Of a stretch of DNA of 64,000 nt, positions 27,158-35,808 are shown one piece after another. The DNA comes from Prolixibacteraceae bacterium. GTDB taxonomy: Bacteria; Bacteroidota; Bacteroidia; Bacteroidales; Prolixibacteraceae. Position numbers and translations under genes: made by a program. The stretch covers positions 136,634-200,633 of the forward strand of contig DMSQ01000030.1 in NCBI GenBank assembly GCA_003457135.1, in the 5' to 3' direction. Position 1 is the first letter of the stretch; each line of letters begins with the position of its first letter. The notes under the pieces were generated by a model. The model was not told the origin of the DNA. It searched no databases and saw nothing but the letters and a program-made list of their open reading frames with translations.

Positions 27158-28680
27158 TTTCTAATTATTTTCTGATCAACATCATCAACAAACAAAACAC
27201 TCATAGCGGCAATCAGCAACGAAACACCTCCCAGAACGAGGGCATAAATGGCATGTCCGCCAAACAAAAATTTGGTAAAAAATCCAAGGATACTTGCTGC
27301 AAAAATTTGCGGGATCACGATGAAGAAATTAAAGATTCCCATATATATCCCCATTTTTCCCGCGGGCAGGGAACCGGTCAGAATCGCGTAAGGCATTGAT
27401 AAAATACTTGCCCAGGCAATTCCAACTCCTACCATCGAAACCAGCAACAGATTCGGATCTTTGATCACATAAAACGACATCAAGCCAATTCCTCCGATGA
27501 CCAGCGAAATAGCATGAGCCATTTTCCGGCTGGTTGCTTTAGCTAAAACCGGCAGGATAAAAGCCATAATGGCGGCAAATCCGTTGTAGATCGCGAATAA
27601 AAACCCGACCCAGTTGGCTCCTTTGTTATAAAGTTCGGAAGCGGTATCGCTGGTTCCGTAAATGTGACTGGTAACTGCCGACGTAGAATAAATCCACATG
27701 GCAAACAAGGCAAACCACGAAAAAAACTGAACAATGGCCAACTGTTTCATGGTTTTGGGCATATTCATCAAATCGGTGATCACCTCAACCAGTCCGTTAC
27801 GGGTAAGTCCCTGACGGGTATTCCAGGCAGTGATCAGAAGGATAATTCCGAAGACTCCCAGTCCGACCGAAATAACGTACAGTTCCTTTTCCCATCCCTG
27901 CCAGAAAATCAGGTAGCTGAATCCGGACCCTACCAGTAACCAAATAAATCCCTGGCGGAAAAAGCTTTTCAGTAATTCGACGGGATTGCGATAGTTAAAT
28001 CGTAACACCCCCTGACTTTGAATGCTCTCTTCCTCAAATTCTTTCAATTCGGCGGGAGAATATTCTTTGGTCCGGAAAACCGTCCACAATACTGCCAGGA
28101 AGAAAACAGCCCCGCCCAGATAAAAAGCATACCGGACTGATGGCGGGATTTTCTCACCGGCTTCGGGCACATTGGCCACCCCCAACCATTCACTCAGAAT
28201 ATAGGGTAAACCTGATGCTATTACAGCTCCCAAACCAATAAAGAAACTCTGCATGGCAAAACCTCGTGTGCGCTGTTCGCCGGGCAACATATCGCCAACA
28301 AATGCACGAAACGGCTCCATCGAAATATTGATGGAAGCATCCATGATCCAGAGCATACCGGCAGCTATCCACAAGGTTGGAGAATTGGGCATCACCAGCA
28401 ATGCCAGTGAAGCGAGAATGGCGCCAAGCATAAAAAACGGACGACGGCGGCCGAATCGCCCCCATGTTTTATCGCTCAAATGGCCGATGATTGGTTGCAT
28501 GACCAATCCGGTGACCGGCGCTGCAATCCACAGAATAGGGATGTCGTTAACATTGGCGCCCAGAGTTTCAAATATCCGGCTCACATTGGCATTTTGAAGG
28601 GCAAAGCCAAACTGTATGCCCAGAAAGCCAAAACTCATGTTCCAGATTTGCCAAAAACTTAATGCAGGTTTCTTCTTCAT
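27154..28680 (-). CDS. MFS sugar transporter (maltose/alpha-glucoside, GPH/SUT-like)
   Basis: This inner-membrane symporter probably brings maltose or short maltodextrins from periplasm to cytosol. The ATG at 28680 (MKKKPALSFWQIWNMSFGFL) was chosen; earlier in-frame codons encode no plausible membrane start. There are about 12 TM helices. GHLSDKTWGRFGRRRPFFML (about 63-82) is the MFS loop 2-3 motif in the form typical of sucrose/maltose carriers. The length is 508 aa. It is the first gene of the arm MFS-pgmB-GH65-susA, downstream of a good promoter at 28904-28936 and an operator at 29004. Importing the disaccharide intact fits cytosolic GH65 phosphorolysis. Confidence 0.92.
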   Translation of the reverse strand: MKKKPALSFWQIWNMSFGFLGIQFGFALQNANVSRIFETLGANVNDIPILWIAAPVTGLVMQPIIGHLSDKTWGRFGRRRPFFMLGAILASLALLVMPNSPTLWIAAGMLWIMDASINISMEPFRAFVGDMLPGEQRTRGFAMQSFFIGLGAVIASGLPYILSEWLGVANVPEAGEKIPPSVRYAFYLGGAVFFLAVLWTVFRTKEYSPAELKEFEEESIQSQGVLRFNYRNPVELLKSFFRQGFIWLLVGSGFSYLIFWQGWEKELYVISVGLGVFGIILLITAWNTRQGLTRNGLVEVITDLMNMPKTMKQLAIVQFFSWFALFAMWIYSTSAVTSHIYGTSDTASELYNKGANWVGFLFAIYNGFAAIMAFILPVLAKATSRKMAHAISLVIGGIGLMSFYVIKDPNLLLVSMVGVGIAWASILSMPYAILTGSLPAGKMGIYMGIFNFFIVIPQIFAASILGFFTKFLFGGHAIYALVLGGVSLLIAAMSVLFVDDVDQKIIRK

Positions 28681-28903
28681 TGGGTTTCGTATTAATCGGT
28701 TTATTTGATTGAAATGTCGGAATACTTTGGCGAATAGCCAAAATAAATTGAAATATGCAGGAAATAAAACAAAAAGTTCTGTTCGCCGGAGCATACAACA
28801 ATAACAATCAAATGTTTGGAATTAATATAAAAGTGCTCTGAAAGAATTTTCAGGGACTCAAATGAAGTAATAAACGGAATTAACTTAAATGGAATTAACG
28901 ATA

Positions 28904-28936
28904 CAAATATAAAGAAGCTTTTTGCAGAAATCCAAA
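28904..28936 (-). promoter_or_regulatory. Promoter of the MFS-pgmB-GH65-susA operon
   Basis: On the minus strand TTTG (28936-28933) is followed after 21 bp by TATATTTG (28911-28904), matching the Bacteroidota -33/-7 consensus. The transcript would have a leader of about 215 nt before the MFS start. Confidence 0.7.
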
Positions 28937-29003
28937 TGCCAAAATGTTACAAATGCCTTATTTGATAAGCAAACCAAATGCTTTTTCGTGAAAAAAGCTC
29001 ATT

Positions 29004-29015
29004 GCAAACGATTGC
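29004..29015. promoter_or_regulatory. LacI-family operator GCAAACGATTGC (MFS operon side)
   Basis: GCAA-ACGA-TTGC has the pseudo-palindromic form with a central CG typical of LacI-family sites. The 18-mer GCAAACGATTGCAGAAAA is repeated exactly upstream of susC at 30412. It lies about 70 bp upstream of the -33 element, a position more suited to activation than to simple blocking. Confidence 0.75.
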
Positions 29016-29111
29016 AGAAAAGCGAAAAATATTTTCAAAAAAAGTATGATTTTTCTGAAAAAAAGAAATAATGGGTGTCTGTCAAATTGTTTATTCCAGA
29101 GGACTTTAGAA

Positions 29112-29156
29112 ATGTTACTAATTTGTATGTTACTAATTTGTATGTTACAAATTAGT
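29112..29156. repeat. Tandem 15-bp repeat ending in an 11-bp inverted repeat
   Basis: ATGTTACTAATTTGT occurs twice in tandem (29112-29126 and 29127-29141). The third unit (29142-29156) carries the reverse complement, so TACTAATTTGT pairs with ACAAATTAGTA around a 5-nt loop. It lies 82 bp beyond the lacI stop codon. Confidence 0.8.
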
Positions 29157-29237
29157 ATGATCGGAATCCGATATACAAGCACTGGTTAAAAAAGAATACT
29201 TCAGAATATAGTCGGGTATTTGAGAAAAAAATCCCGA

Positions 29238-30257
29238 CTATTCCTTCACCGAGCTTCCCCTTACAATCAAATCGGCAGTTAACACTTTCACTTCAGGAAT
29301 GTACTCTTCTTCGGACGACAAAATTCGTTTGAAAAGTATTTCGGCAGCAGTAGTTCCCATTTCGTAACCATGCTGGTCAACCGATGACAGGTGCGGGTCT
29401 GTGATTCCTGACAAATATCCGTCACTGAAACCGACAATTGAGATTTCAGCAGGTATTTTATAGCCTCTTTTCTGTATGGTTTGCATGGCTCCAATCGCTG
29501 TCAGGTCGTTTACGGCAAATATACCATCCGGGATAATCCCTGCATCAAGCATTTTTATTACCGCCATCCGGGCTCTTTCAAAAGTATCTGCTTCCACAAT
29601 CAGGCGGTTGTCAACCGGAATTCCGACTTCAGTAAGGGCATTTAAATAACCCTGAAGGCGATCCTTCCCGATAATCAGATTCTGCGGACCGGCAAAATGG
29701 GCAATCCGCTTACATCCGGTTTCAATCAGGTGGCGGGTGGCCTTGTAAGAAGCTTCCATGTCGTCAATAATCACCTGATCGGCATTGATATCAGGAGCAA
29801 TGCGGTCAAAGAATACCAAGGGGATTCCACTGTTCTGTAAATCCAAAAAATGGCCAAATGTCAGAGTTTCCTTCGAGATAGATACCAGAATTCCATCAAC
29901 ACGGTGTGAAAGTAAAGTTCGGGCATTGGCAACTTCACGCTCATAGCTTTCGTTCGATTGACAAATGATGACTGTAAATCCTTTACGGGAGGCCACGTCT
30001 TCAATGCCGCTGATAACCGATGAGAAAAAGTAGTGTACAATTTCGGGAATGATCACTCCAATGGTGTTGCTTCTGCTATTCTTTAAACTAAGGGCAACAG
30101 CATTGGGCTGGTACTTGAGTTTTCCGGCTAATTCGTTCACCGCTTTCTTGGTACCAACATTGATGTCAGGATGGTCTTTCAAGGCTCTTGAAACAGTTGA
30201 CGGTGAAATACCCAATATACGGGCAATATCTTTTATTGTGATCTGGTTACTGCGCAT
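29238..30257 (-). CDS. LacI-family transcriptional regulator of the alpha-glucan locus
   Basis: This DNA-binding regulator probably senses maltose or a maltodextrin-derived sugar. The N-terminal HTH (ITIKDIARILGISPSTVSRA, about residues 7-26) and hinge helix (AVALSLKNSRSNTIGVIIPE) are followed by a periplasmic-binding-protein-like effector domain to 339 aa. The gene sits between the two arms of the locus. Identical candidate operators lie beside both arms, so it most likely controls MFS-pgmB-GH65-susA and susCDE together. Whether it represses or activates cannot be told from sequence; the operator positions upstream of the promoters leave activation possible. Its own promoter candidate is at 30297-30326. 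Confidence 0.93.
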   Translation of the reverse strand: MRSNQITIKDIARILGISPSTVSRALKDHPDINVGTKKAVNELAGKLKYQPNAVALSLKNSRSNTIGVIIPEIVHYFFSSVISGIEDVASRKGFTVIICQSNESYEREVANARTLLSHRVDGILVSISKETLTFGHFLDLQNSGIPLVFFDRIAPDINADQVIIDDMEASYKATRHLIETGCKRIAHFAGPQNLIIGKDRLQGYLNALTEVGIPVDNRLIVEADTFERARMAVIKMLDAGIIPDGIFAVNDLTAIGAMQTIQKRGYKIPAEISIVGFSDGYLSGITDPHLSSVDQHGYEMGTTAAEILFKRILSSEEEYIPEVKVLTADLIVRGSSVKE

Positions 30258-30296
30258 AAAGTCTTGAGGTATGGTCTTCTTTTATAAATCTTACTC

Positions 30297-30326
30297 TAAA
30301 GGTAGCAATTAATTTTCTTGCTCAAA
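30297..30326 (-). promoter_or_regulatory. Putative lacI promoter
   Basis: On the minus strand TTTG (30326-30323), an 18-bp spacer and TACCTTTA (30304-30297) match the -33/-7 consensus with one mismatch. It lies 40 bp upstream of the lacI start. Confidence 0.55.
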
Positions 30327-30411
30327 GAATCCAACAAACGATCTCAAAAACACGTAAAACTTACCAACCAGTTACTACCTGTTTTATAACACTTTGTATG
30401 CAAACGAAACC

Positions 30412-30423
30412 GCAAACGATTGC
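30412..30423. promoter_or_regulatory. LacI-family operator GCAAACGATTGC (susC side)
   Basis: This copy is identical, together with its six following bases, to the site at 29004. A further half site, GCAAACGA, lies just upstream (about 30400-30407), giving GCAAACGA twice in the same direction. It is about 160 bp upstream of the susC start. Confidence 0.75.
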
Positions 30424-30583
30424 AGAAAACAGTTTATAACATTTTTTAACTAAATTTTATGGGAATAGATACTTTGGTCACGGAATTAATTTTAGAAGTA
30501 TTAAACGGAAAATGTAATGGAAAAACTAAAAGTTAGGATGAATGAATCTAAAAATGAGTATTTGAACCAATAATTATTAAAAC

Positions 30584-33565
30584 ATGAGGATTATTCGCAA
30601 AAACCTAAATGTATTAATACTGATTATGTCGCTTTTGCTTGGAAATTTCGCAATGGCACAACAGGCAGTATTAAAGGGTAAGGTTACCGATAGTTCATCG
30701 GGAGAATCTTTGCCGGGTGTATCAATTGTAGTTAAAGGAACTACGAACGGAACCATCACTGATATGGATGGTATTTTCACTCTTAATACCAATAAGGGTG
30801 ATGTTGTACAGTTTTCATTTGTAGGTTATAAAACCCAGGAAGTTGTGTCTCAAGGTCAGAAAGACCTTAAAATTGGCCTTGTTCCTGACATTGACGAATT
30901 GGATGAAGTAGTCGTAATCGGTTATGGCCAGGTGAAAAAGGGCGATGCAACCGGTTCTGTTACCGCTGTAAGTGCTGACGATTTTAACAAAGGCTCCATT
31001 GCTTCTCCGGAAGAACTGGTGATGGGTAAAATTGCAGGGGTACAAATTACCACTGGTGGCGGCGCTCCCGGAAGCGGATCAACCATTCGTATTCGTGGAG
31101 GTTCTTCCCTGTCAGCAAGCAACGATCCTCTTTTCGTTATCGATGGCGTACCTGTTGACAACGATGGCGTTTCGGGTATGCGCAACCCATTGAGTACCAT
31201 CAACCCCAATGACATCGAAACTTTTACTGTCCTGAAAGATGCTTCGGCAACCGCCATTTACGGTTCACGCGCTTCAAACGGAGTAGTTATTATTACAACT
31301 AAAAAGGGTAAAGCCGGTGTAGCAACGAAAGTTACTTACGATGGCAAATTCTCCGTGGGAACCCGCCCCGGACAAATTGATGTTTTATCAACCGACGAAT
31401 ACCTTGTATTAGTCAATAACCGTTACAAGGGACAGAACGATGTGCTTAAACTTTTAGGCAAATCAAGTACCAACTGGCAGGATCAGATTTTCCAGAACGC
31501 AATTGGTCATGAACACAATGTGGGCATTACCGGTAGTTTTAAAAACATTCCTTACCGCGTCTCGGTTGGTTATACCAAGCAGGACGGACTTTTAAAAACT
31601 ACCACCATGGACCGTTTCACCGGTTCAGTTGGAGTCAATCCAAGCTTTTTCGATAATCACCTGAAAGTGGATATCAACCTGAAAGGGATGGCTATCAACA
31701 ATGTATTTGGCGACGAAGGTTCGATCGGCAATGCCATTGGTTTCGACCCAACACAGGCCGTTAATGCCACCAACAAATATGGCAACTACTTTACCTGGCT
31801 GCAAAGCGACGGCAACCCACTTACTGTTGGAACCACCAACCCGGTTGCCCAGCTCGAACTACGTGAAGACAAATCTGATGTACAAAGAAGTCTGGGAAAT
31901 ATTCAGTTCGATTATAAATTCCATTTCCTGCCTCAGTTAAAAGCCGTATTAAACCTGGGTTACGATTATTCAAAAAGTAACGGAACTGTATATGTTCCTG
32001 AAAATGCTGCCTGGATGTACGATAAAACCAATGGAGGTGGAGAAAACCGTGAATATACCCAGGATAAAAAGAATGAACTGCTCGATTTTTATCTGAACTA
32101 TACCCGTGACCTTTCTTTCCTTAATAGCAAAGTTGATTTAATGGGTGGTTATTCATGGCAACATTTCTACAGAGAAAATTATGTGTTTTCTGAAAGTGCC
32201 GGTATTGGAACAAACGGAACCCATAAACAACTCACCGCAGAAAACTATGATCCAACCGAATACTATCTGGTTTCATTTTTTGGCCGTCTAAATTATTCGA
32301 TCAACAACCGTTACCTTCTTACCGCAACATTGCGTAACGACGGAACATCGCGGTTCTCTGAGAACACACGATGGGGCCTTTTCCCGGCTTTGGCTTTCGC
32401 CTGGCAAATCAAGAACGAATCGTTCCTGAAAGATGTAAAAGCAGTTTCTGACTTAAAACTTCGTCTTGGTTATGGTATTACCGGTCAGCAAAACATTGGA
32501 CAGGGAGACTATCCTTATCTGGCACGTTACTCGTACAGTAAAGACAATGCACGTGTTTTGTTTGGCGACAAATGGATTAATACACTCAGACCAGATGGAT
32601 ACGATTCAAATATCAAATGGGAAGAAACAACCACCTATAACATTGGTTTGGATTATGGCTTCCTGAATAACCGGATTTCAGGTTCTTTCGAAGTTTATCA
32701 GCGCGATACCAAAGATTTGTTGAACGTGGTTCCGGTACCTGCAGGTACCAACTTCATCAACGAAATTCTGACCAATGTTGGCGACCTTACCAATAAAGGC
32801 TTCGAATTTACGATCAATGGAAAATTGATTTCGAAGAAAGACCTTAGCTGGGATCTGGGCATTAACTTAACCCACAACAAAAATGAAATCACCAAGCTGA
32901 CTGCATCACAGGATCTGGCATATTTAGGAGTTGAAACAGGAGGTATTGCAGGAGGTGTAGGTAATAAAATCCAGATTCACTCAGTAGGCCACCCGGCTTC
33001 ATCATTTTTTGTTTTCGAACAAGTTTATGATGACAGCAAGAATCCAATCGAAGGTTTATATGTTGACCGCAATGGTGATGGCCAGATTACAACAAAAGAC
33101 AAGTACTACTACAAAACTCCGGTTCCCGATGTATTTATGGGATTCAACTCATCGGTTGTATATAAAAACTGGGATTTAAGTCTTGCCGGACGTATCAGTA
33201 TAAACAACTACGTTTATAACAATGTTGATTCAAGAAACAGCATAGGGATTGAGATATACTGGCCTTCAGGCTACATGAGAAATGTTACCCGGGACTTCTT
33301 TAACACCCGTTTTGAAAAAACTCAGTACTGGTCTGATTATTACATACAGAACGCATCATTCCTTAGGTTAGATAATGTGTCACTGGGATACAATTTCAAA
33401 AACCTGATGAACAACAAAATGGACCTGAGATTGTATTCAACGGTACAAAACGTACTGGTAATTACCAATTACAGAGGATTGGATCCTGAAGTTAGTGGAG
33501 GTATTGATAACAATGTTTATCCGCGTCCAAGAACATTCATGTTAGGCGTAAGTGTTGGATTTTAA
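30584..33565 (+). CDS. susC: SusC-family TonB-linked outer-membrane transporter
   Basis: This outer-membrane barrel imports malto-oligosaccharides together with the SusD lid. A signal peptide of about 25 residues ends at NFAMAQ. A carboxypeptidase-like domain (KGKVTDSSSGESLPGVSIVV, about 28-105) is followed by the SusC signature DEVVVIGYGQVKKGD and the plug (IRIRGGSSLSASNDPLFVID, then ASATAIYGSRASNGVVIITT). The barrel extends to the C-terminal VGF. The length of 993 aa is typical. It is 18 bp upstream of susD and downstream of a LacI-type operator. An alpha-glucan substrate is inferred from GH13/GH65/SusE neighbours. Confidence 0.95.
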   Translation: MRIIRKNLNVLILIMSLLLGNFAMAQQAVLKGKVTDSSSGESLPGVSIVVKGTTNGTITDMDGIFTLNTNKGDVVQFSFVGYKTQEVVSQGQKDLKIGLVPDIDELDEVVVIGYGQVKKGDATGSVTAVSADDFNKGSIASPEELVMGKIAGVQITTGGGAPGSGSTIRIRGGSSLSASNDPLFVIDGVPVDNDGVSGMRNPLSTINPNDIETFTVLKDASATAIYGSRASNGVVIITTKKGKAGVATKVTYDGKFSVGTRPGQIDVLSTDEYLVLVNNRYKGQNDVLKLLGKSSTNWQDQIFQNAIGHEHNVGITGSFKNIPYRVSVGYTKQDGLLKTTTMDRFTGSVGVNPSFFDNHLKVDINLKGMAINNVFGDEGSIGNAIGFDPTQAVNATNKYGNYFTWLQSDGNPLTVGTTNPVAQLELREDKSDVQRSLGNIQFDYKFHFLPQLKAVLNLGYDYSKSNGTVYVPENAAWMYDKTNGGGENREYTQDKKNELLDFYLNYTRDLSFLNSKVDLMGGYSWQHFYRENYVFSESAGIGTNGTHKQLTAENYDPTEYYLVSFFGRLNYSINNRYLLTATLRNDGTSRFSENTRWGLFPALAFAWQIKNESFLKDVKAVSDLKLRLGYGITGQQNIGQGDYPYLARYSYSKDNARVLFGDKWINTLRPDGYDSNIKWEETTTYNIGLDYGFLNNRISGSFEVYQRDTKDLLNVVPVPAGTNFINEILTNVGDLTNKGFEFTINGKLISKKDLSWDLGINLTHNKNEITKLTASQDLAYLGVETGGIAGGVGNKIQIHSVGHPASSFFVFEQVYDDSKNPIEGLYVDRNGDGQITTKDKYYYKTPVPDVFMGFNSSVVYKNWDLSLAGRISINNYVYNNVDSRNSIGIEIYWPSGYMRNVTRDFFNTRFEKTQYWSDYYIQNASFLRLDNVSLGYNFKNLMNNKMDLRLYSTVQNVLVITNYRGLDPEVSGGIDNNVYPRPRTFMLGVSVGF

Positions 33566-33583
33566 TTTTAAAATACGAGAATC

Positions 33584-35788
33584 ATGAATAATAAATATTT
33601 CAAGTTTTCAAGCATTGCGGCATTATCAATCATGCTTGCATTTACTTCGTGCGTAAACGATTTGGATACCATTCCTTTGGATAAAGATGTGGTAACTTCG
33701 GCTACGGTTTACGACGATCCGGCTGCTTACCAGCAGATTCTGGCTAAATGTTATGCCGGTTTATCACTTACCGGACAGGAAGGACCTTCGGGCGCAGGCG
33801 ACCTCGGCGGTCTCGATGAAGGATTCTCCTCTTATGTCCGTGGATTATGGAACCTTCAGGAATTAGCTTCCGACCACGCGGTTACCGGCTGGGGCGATGC
33901 CGGATTGTCTGATCTCCATGCTCAGACCTGGACTTCATCCAACGACTTCGTAAAAGGATTTTATTACCGAGTATATTACCAGATTACACTGGCTAATGAA
34001 TTCATTCGCGAAACTACTCCTGCCAAATTAGATGGCCGCGGCGTTTCCGGGCAATTGCGCACTGATGTTGAGTTATACCACAACGAAGCGCGTTTCTTGA
34101 GGGCTTTAAGCTACTGGCATGCATTGGATATGTTTGGAAGCGTTCCGTTTATCACCGAAAAAGATGGTATCGGTTCATTTTTTCCGAAACAGGCAACCAA
34201 AGCCGAATTGTTTGCATTCATCGAATCAGAACTGAAAGATGTCGAAACAAAACTGGCTGCGCCCAAAACCAATGTTTATGGTAGGGTTGACCAGGCTGCT
34301 GCATGGATGCTGCTTTCAAAACTTTATCTTAATGCTGAAGTTTATGGAATTGCACCAAAATATACGGAAGCAATTATTTATTCAACCAAGGTCATCAATA
34401 CCGGCTACACGCTTGAACCCAAGTACGAAAAACTATTCCTGACGGATAATTTTTCTTCCAAAGAGATCATTATGCCTGTAGTTGCCGATGGTAAAAATGC
34501 AAAAACCTGGGGTAGCACAACCTTCATCATCAACGGCGGTATCGGTGGAAGCATGGTTGCTGCCAATTACGGAGTCAATGCTGCCTGGGGAGGTCATCGT
34601 GCCATCAGTTCACTGGTGACCAAATTCCCTATTTATGCCAATGCCAAGAGCGCAAATATTAACATGCTGAAATCAGCAAAGGCCGGACCGGTTCTTTATG
34701 TACCCGGGGGATATCAGGGTTGGGATCCTGCAAAAACAACCACAGTACTTCGTTCAGCAAAAAGCGATAATAATTACGAAGGATACCTGTATTTCAAAGA
34801 CGACAACACTGAATTTAAATTCTGTGAAACTCCGGATTGGAATGCTAACTGGGGTGACTCTGGAGCTGACGGTAAACTCGATGCAGGTGGTGACAACATT
34901 AAAGCTGCAAAAGCCGGATATTACAAAATCAATGTTGATTTGACAGCCAAAACATATACAATGCTTAAAACAGACTGGGGTGTAATTGGCTCAGCTACTG
35001 CCTCCGGATGGGATTCGGATCAAAACCTTACGATGGATGCAGCAACTAATATGTGGTCGGCTGTGCTTGAACTGAAGGCTGGTGAAATTAAATTCAGGGC
35101 TAATGATGGCTGGGATTTGAATTATGGCGACGATGGTGCAAACGGAAGTCTGGAGGGTGGCGGTGCTAATATCGCTATTTCATCTCCCGGAAAATATAAA
35201 GTTACCCTGAACCTAACTCAGTTGCCATACACATACAGTCTGGAAAAATACAGCACCGATGGTCGCGCATTATTCTATACTGATGGTCAGGAGTTGAAAG
35301 TGACCGATATCACCAAATTCAAAGAAGGTTATGCTGTGGTGAAATTCAAGAATATTTCATCAACCGGAGTTACCGGCCAGGATTTGACCCATTCAGATAC
35401 CGACTTCCCGATGTTCCGTTCGGCTGACGCCTATCTGACCTATGCCGAAGCTGTATTAAGAGGTGGAACAGGTGGCAGCACTGCTCAAGCACTGACTTAT
35501 GTAAATGCAATCAGGACCCGTGCTTATGGCGATAACGGAGGAAATATCAAGGACACTGAGTTGACCCTGAATTTCATTCTGGATGAATTGTCCCGCGAAT
35601 TTTACTGGGAAGGTCACCGTCGTACCGATCTGATCCGATTCGGTAAATTTACTGGCAGCGCATACATCTGGCCATGGAAAGGCGGCGTTGCTGACGGTAG
35701 GGCTACTGATGCTAAATTTAACGTTTATCCAATTCCTTCGTCGGACGTGGTAGCTAATCCCAACCTGAAACAAAACACTGGATATTAA
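33584..35788 (+). CDS. susD: SusD-family lipoprotein with an inserted tandem pair of SusE/F-like domains
   Basis: This surface lipoprotein (Cys23, FTSC) binds starch oligomers and caps SusC. The N-terminal TPR-rich SusD core runs to about residue 369 (...GGHRAISSLVTKF...). The C-terminal SusD part resumes at about 559 (DGRALFYTDGQELKVTDITK) and ends normally (IPSSDVVANPNLKQNTGY). Between them lies an insert of about 188 aa with two repeats: LYVPGGYQGWDP...NWGDSGADGKLD and GVIGSATASGWDSD...LNYGDDGANGSLE. These match the C-terminal domains of the next protein (residues 161-351). Total length is 734 aa against about 550 for ordinary SusD. No frame disruption is visible. The insertion should add two starch-binding sites to the lid. 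Confidence 0.92.
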   Translation: MNNKYFKFSSIAALSIMLAFTSCVNDLDTIPLDKDVVTSATVYDDPAAYQQILAKCYAGLSLTGQEGPSGAGDLGGLDEGFSSYVRGLWNLQELASDHAVTGWGDAGLSDLHAQTWTSSNDFVKGFYYRVYYQITLANEFIRETTPAKLDGRGVSGQLRTDVELYHNEARFLRALSYWHALDMFGSVPFITEKDGIGSFFPKQATKAELFAFIESELKDVETKLAAPKTNVYGRVDQAAAWMLLSKLYLNAEVYGIAPKYTEAIIYSTKVINTGYTLEPKYEKLFLTDNFSSKEIIMPVVADGKNAKTWGSTTFIINGGIGGSMVAANYGVNAAWGGHRAISSLVTKFPIYANAKSANINMLKSAKAGPVLYVPGGYQGWDPAKTTTVLRSAKSDNNYEGYLYFKDDNTEFKFCETPDWNANWGDSGADGKLDAGGDNIKAAKAGYYKINVDLTAKTYTMLKTDWGVIGSATASGWDSDQNLTMDAATNMWSAVLELKAGEIKFRANDGWDLNYGDDGANGSLEGGGANIAISSPGKYKVTLNLTQLPYTYSLEKYSTDGRALFYTDGQELKVTDITKFKEGYAVVKFKNISSTGVTGQDLTHSDTDFPMFRSADAYLTYAEAVLRGGTGGSTAQALTYVNAIRTRAYGDNGGNIKDTELTLNFILDELSREFYWEGHRRTDLIRFGKFTGSAYIWPWKGGVADGRATDAKFNVYPIPSSDVVANPNLKQNTGY

Positions 35789-35808
35789 ACCATTAAAAAC
35801 GAGTTAAA

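Larger units (their letters stand above)
28681..29237. other. Regulatory intergenic region between the MFS operon and lacI
   Basis: This 557-bp AT-rich region has no gene. It holds the MFS-operon promoter, a LacI-type operator and a tandem/inverted 15-mer cluster (all listed separately). At its right edge ATAGTCGGG/CCCGACTAT (29208-29241) forms a hairpin that overlaps the lacI stop codon; it has a T-run in its loop rather than after the stem, so terminator function is uncertain. Confidence 0.6.
30258..30583. other. lacI-susC divergent control region
   Basis: This 326-bp gap has no gene. It includes the lacI promoter candidate, the susC-side operator and a repeated TTTATAACA motif on both sides of that operator (about 30382-30391 and 30432-30441). 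No perfect TAnnTTTG for susC was found; the susC leader is probably long. Confidence 0.55.

Noticed and set aside
28681..28794. 38-residue N-terminal extension of the MFS transporter
   Set aside because: The residues do not match transporter N-termini; the ATG at 28680 starts the conserved region.
29112..29156. CRISPR-like array
   Set aside because: The 15-bp units are directly adjacent without spacers, and no cas genes are present.
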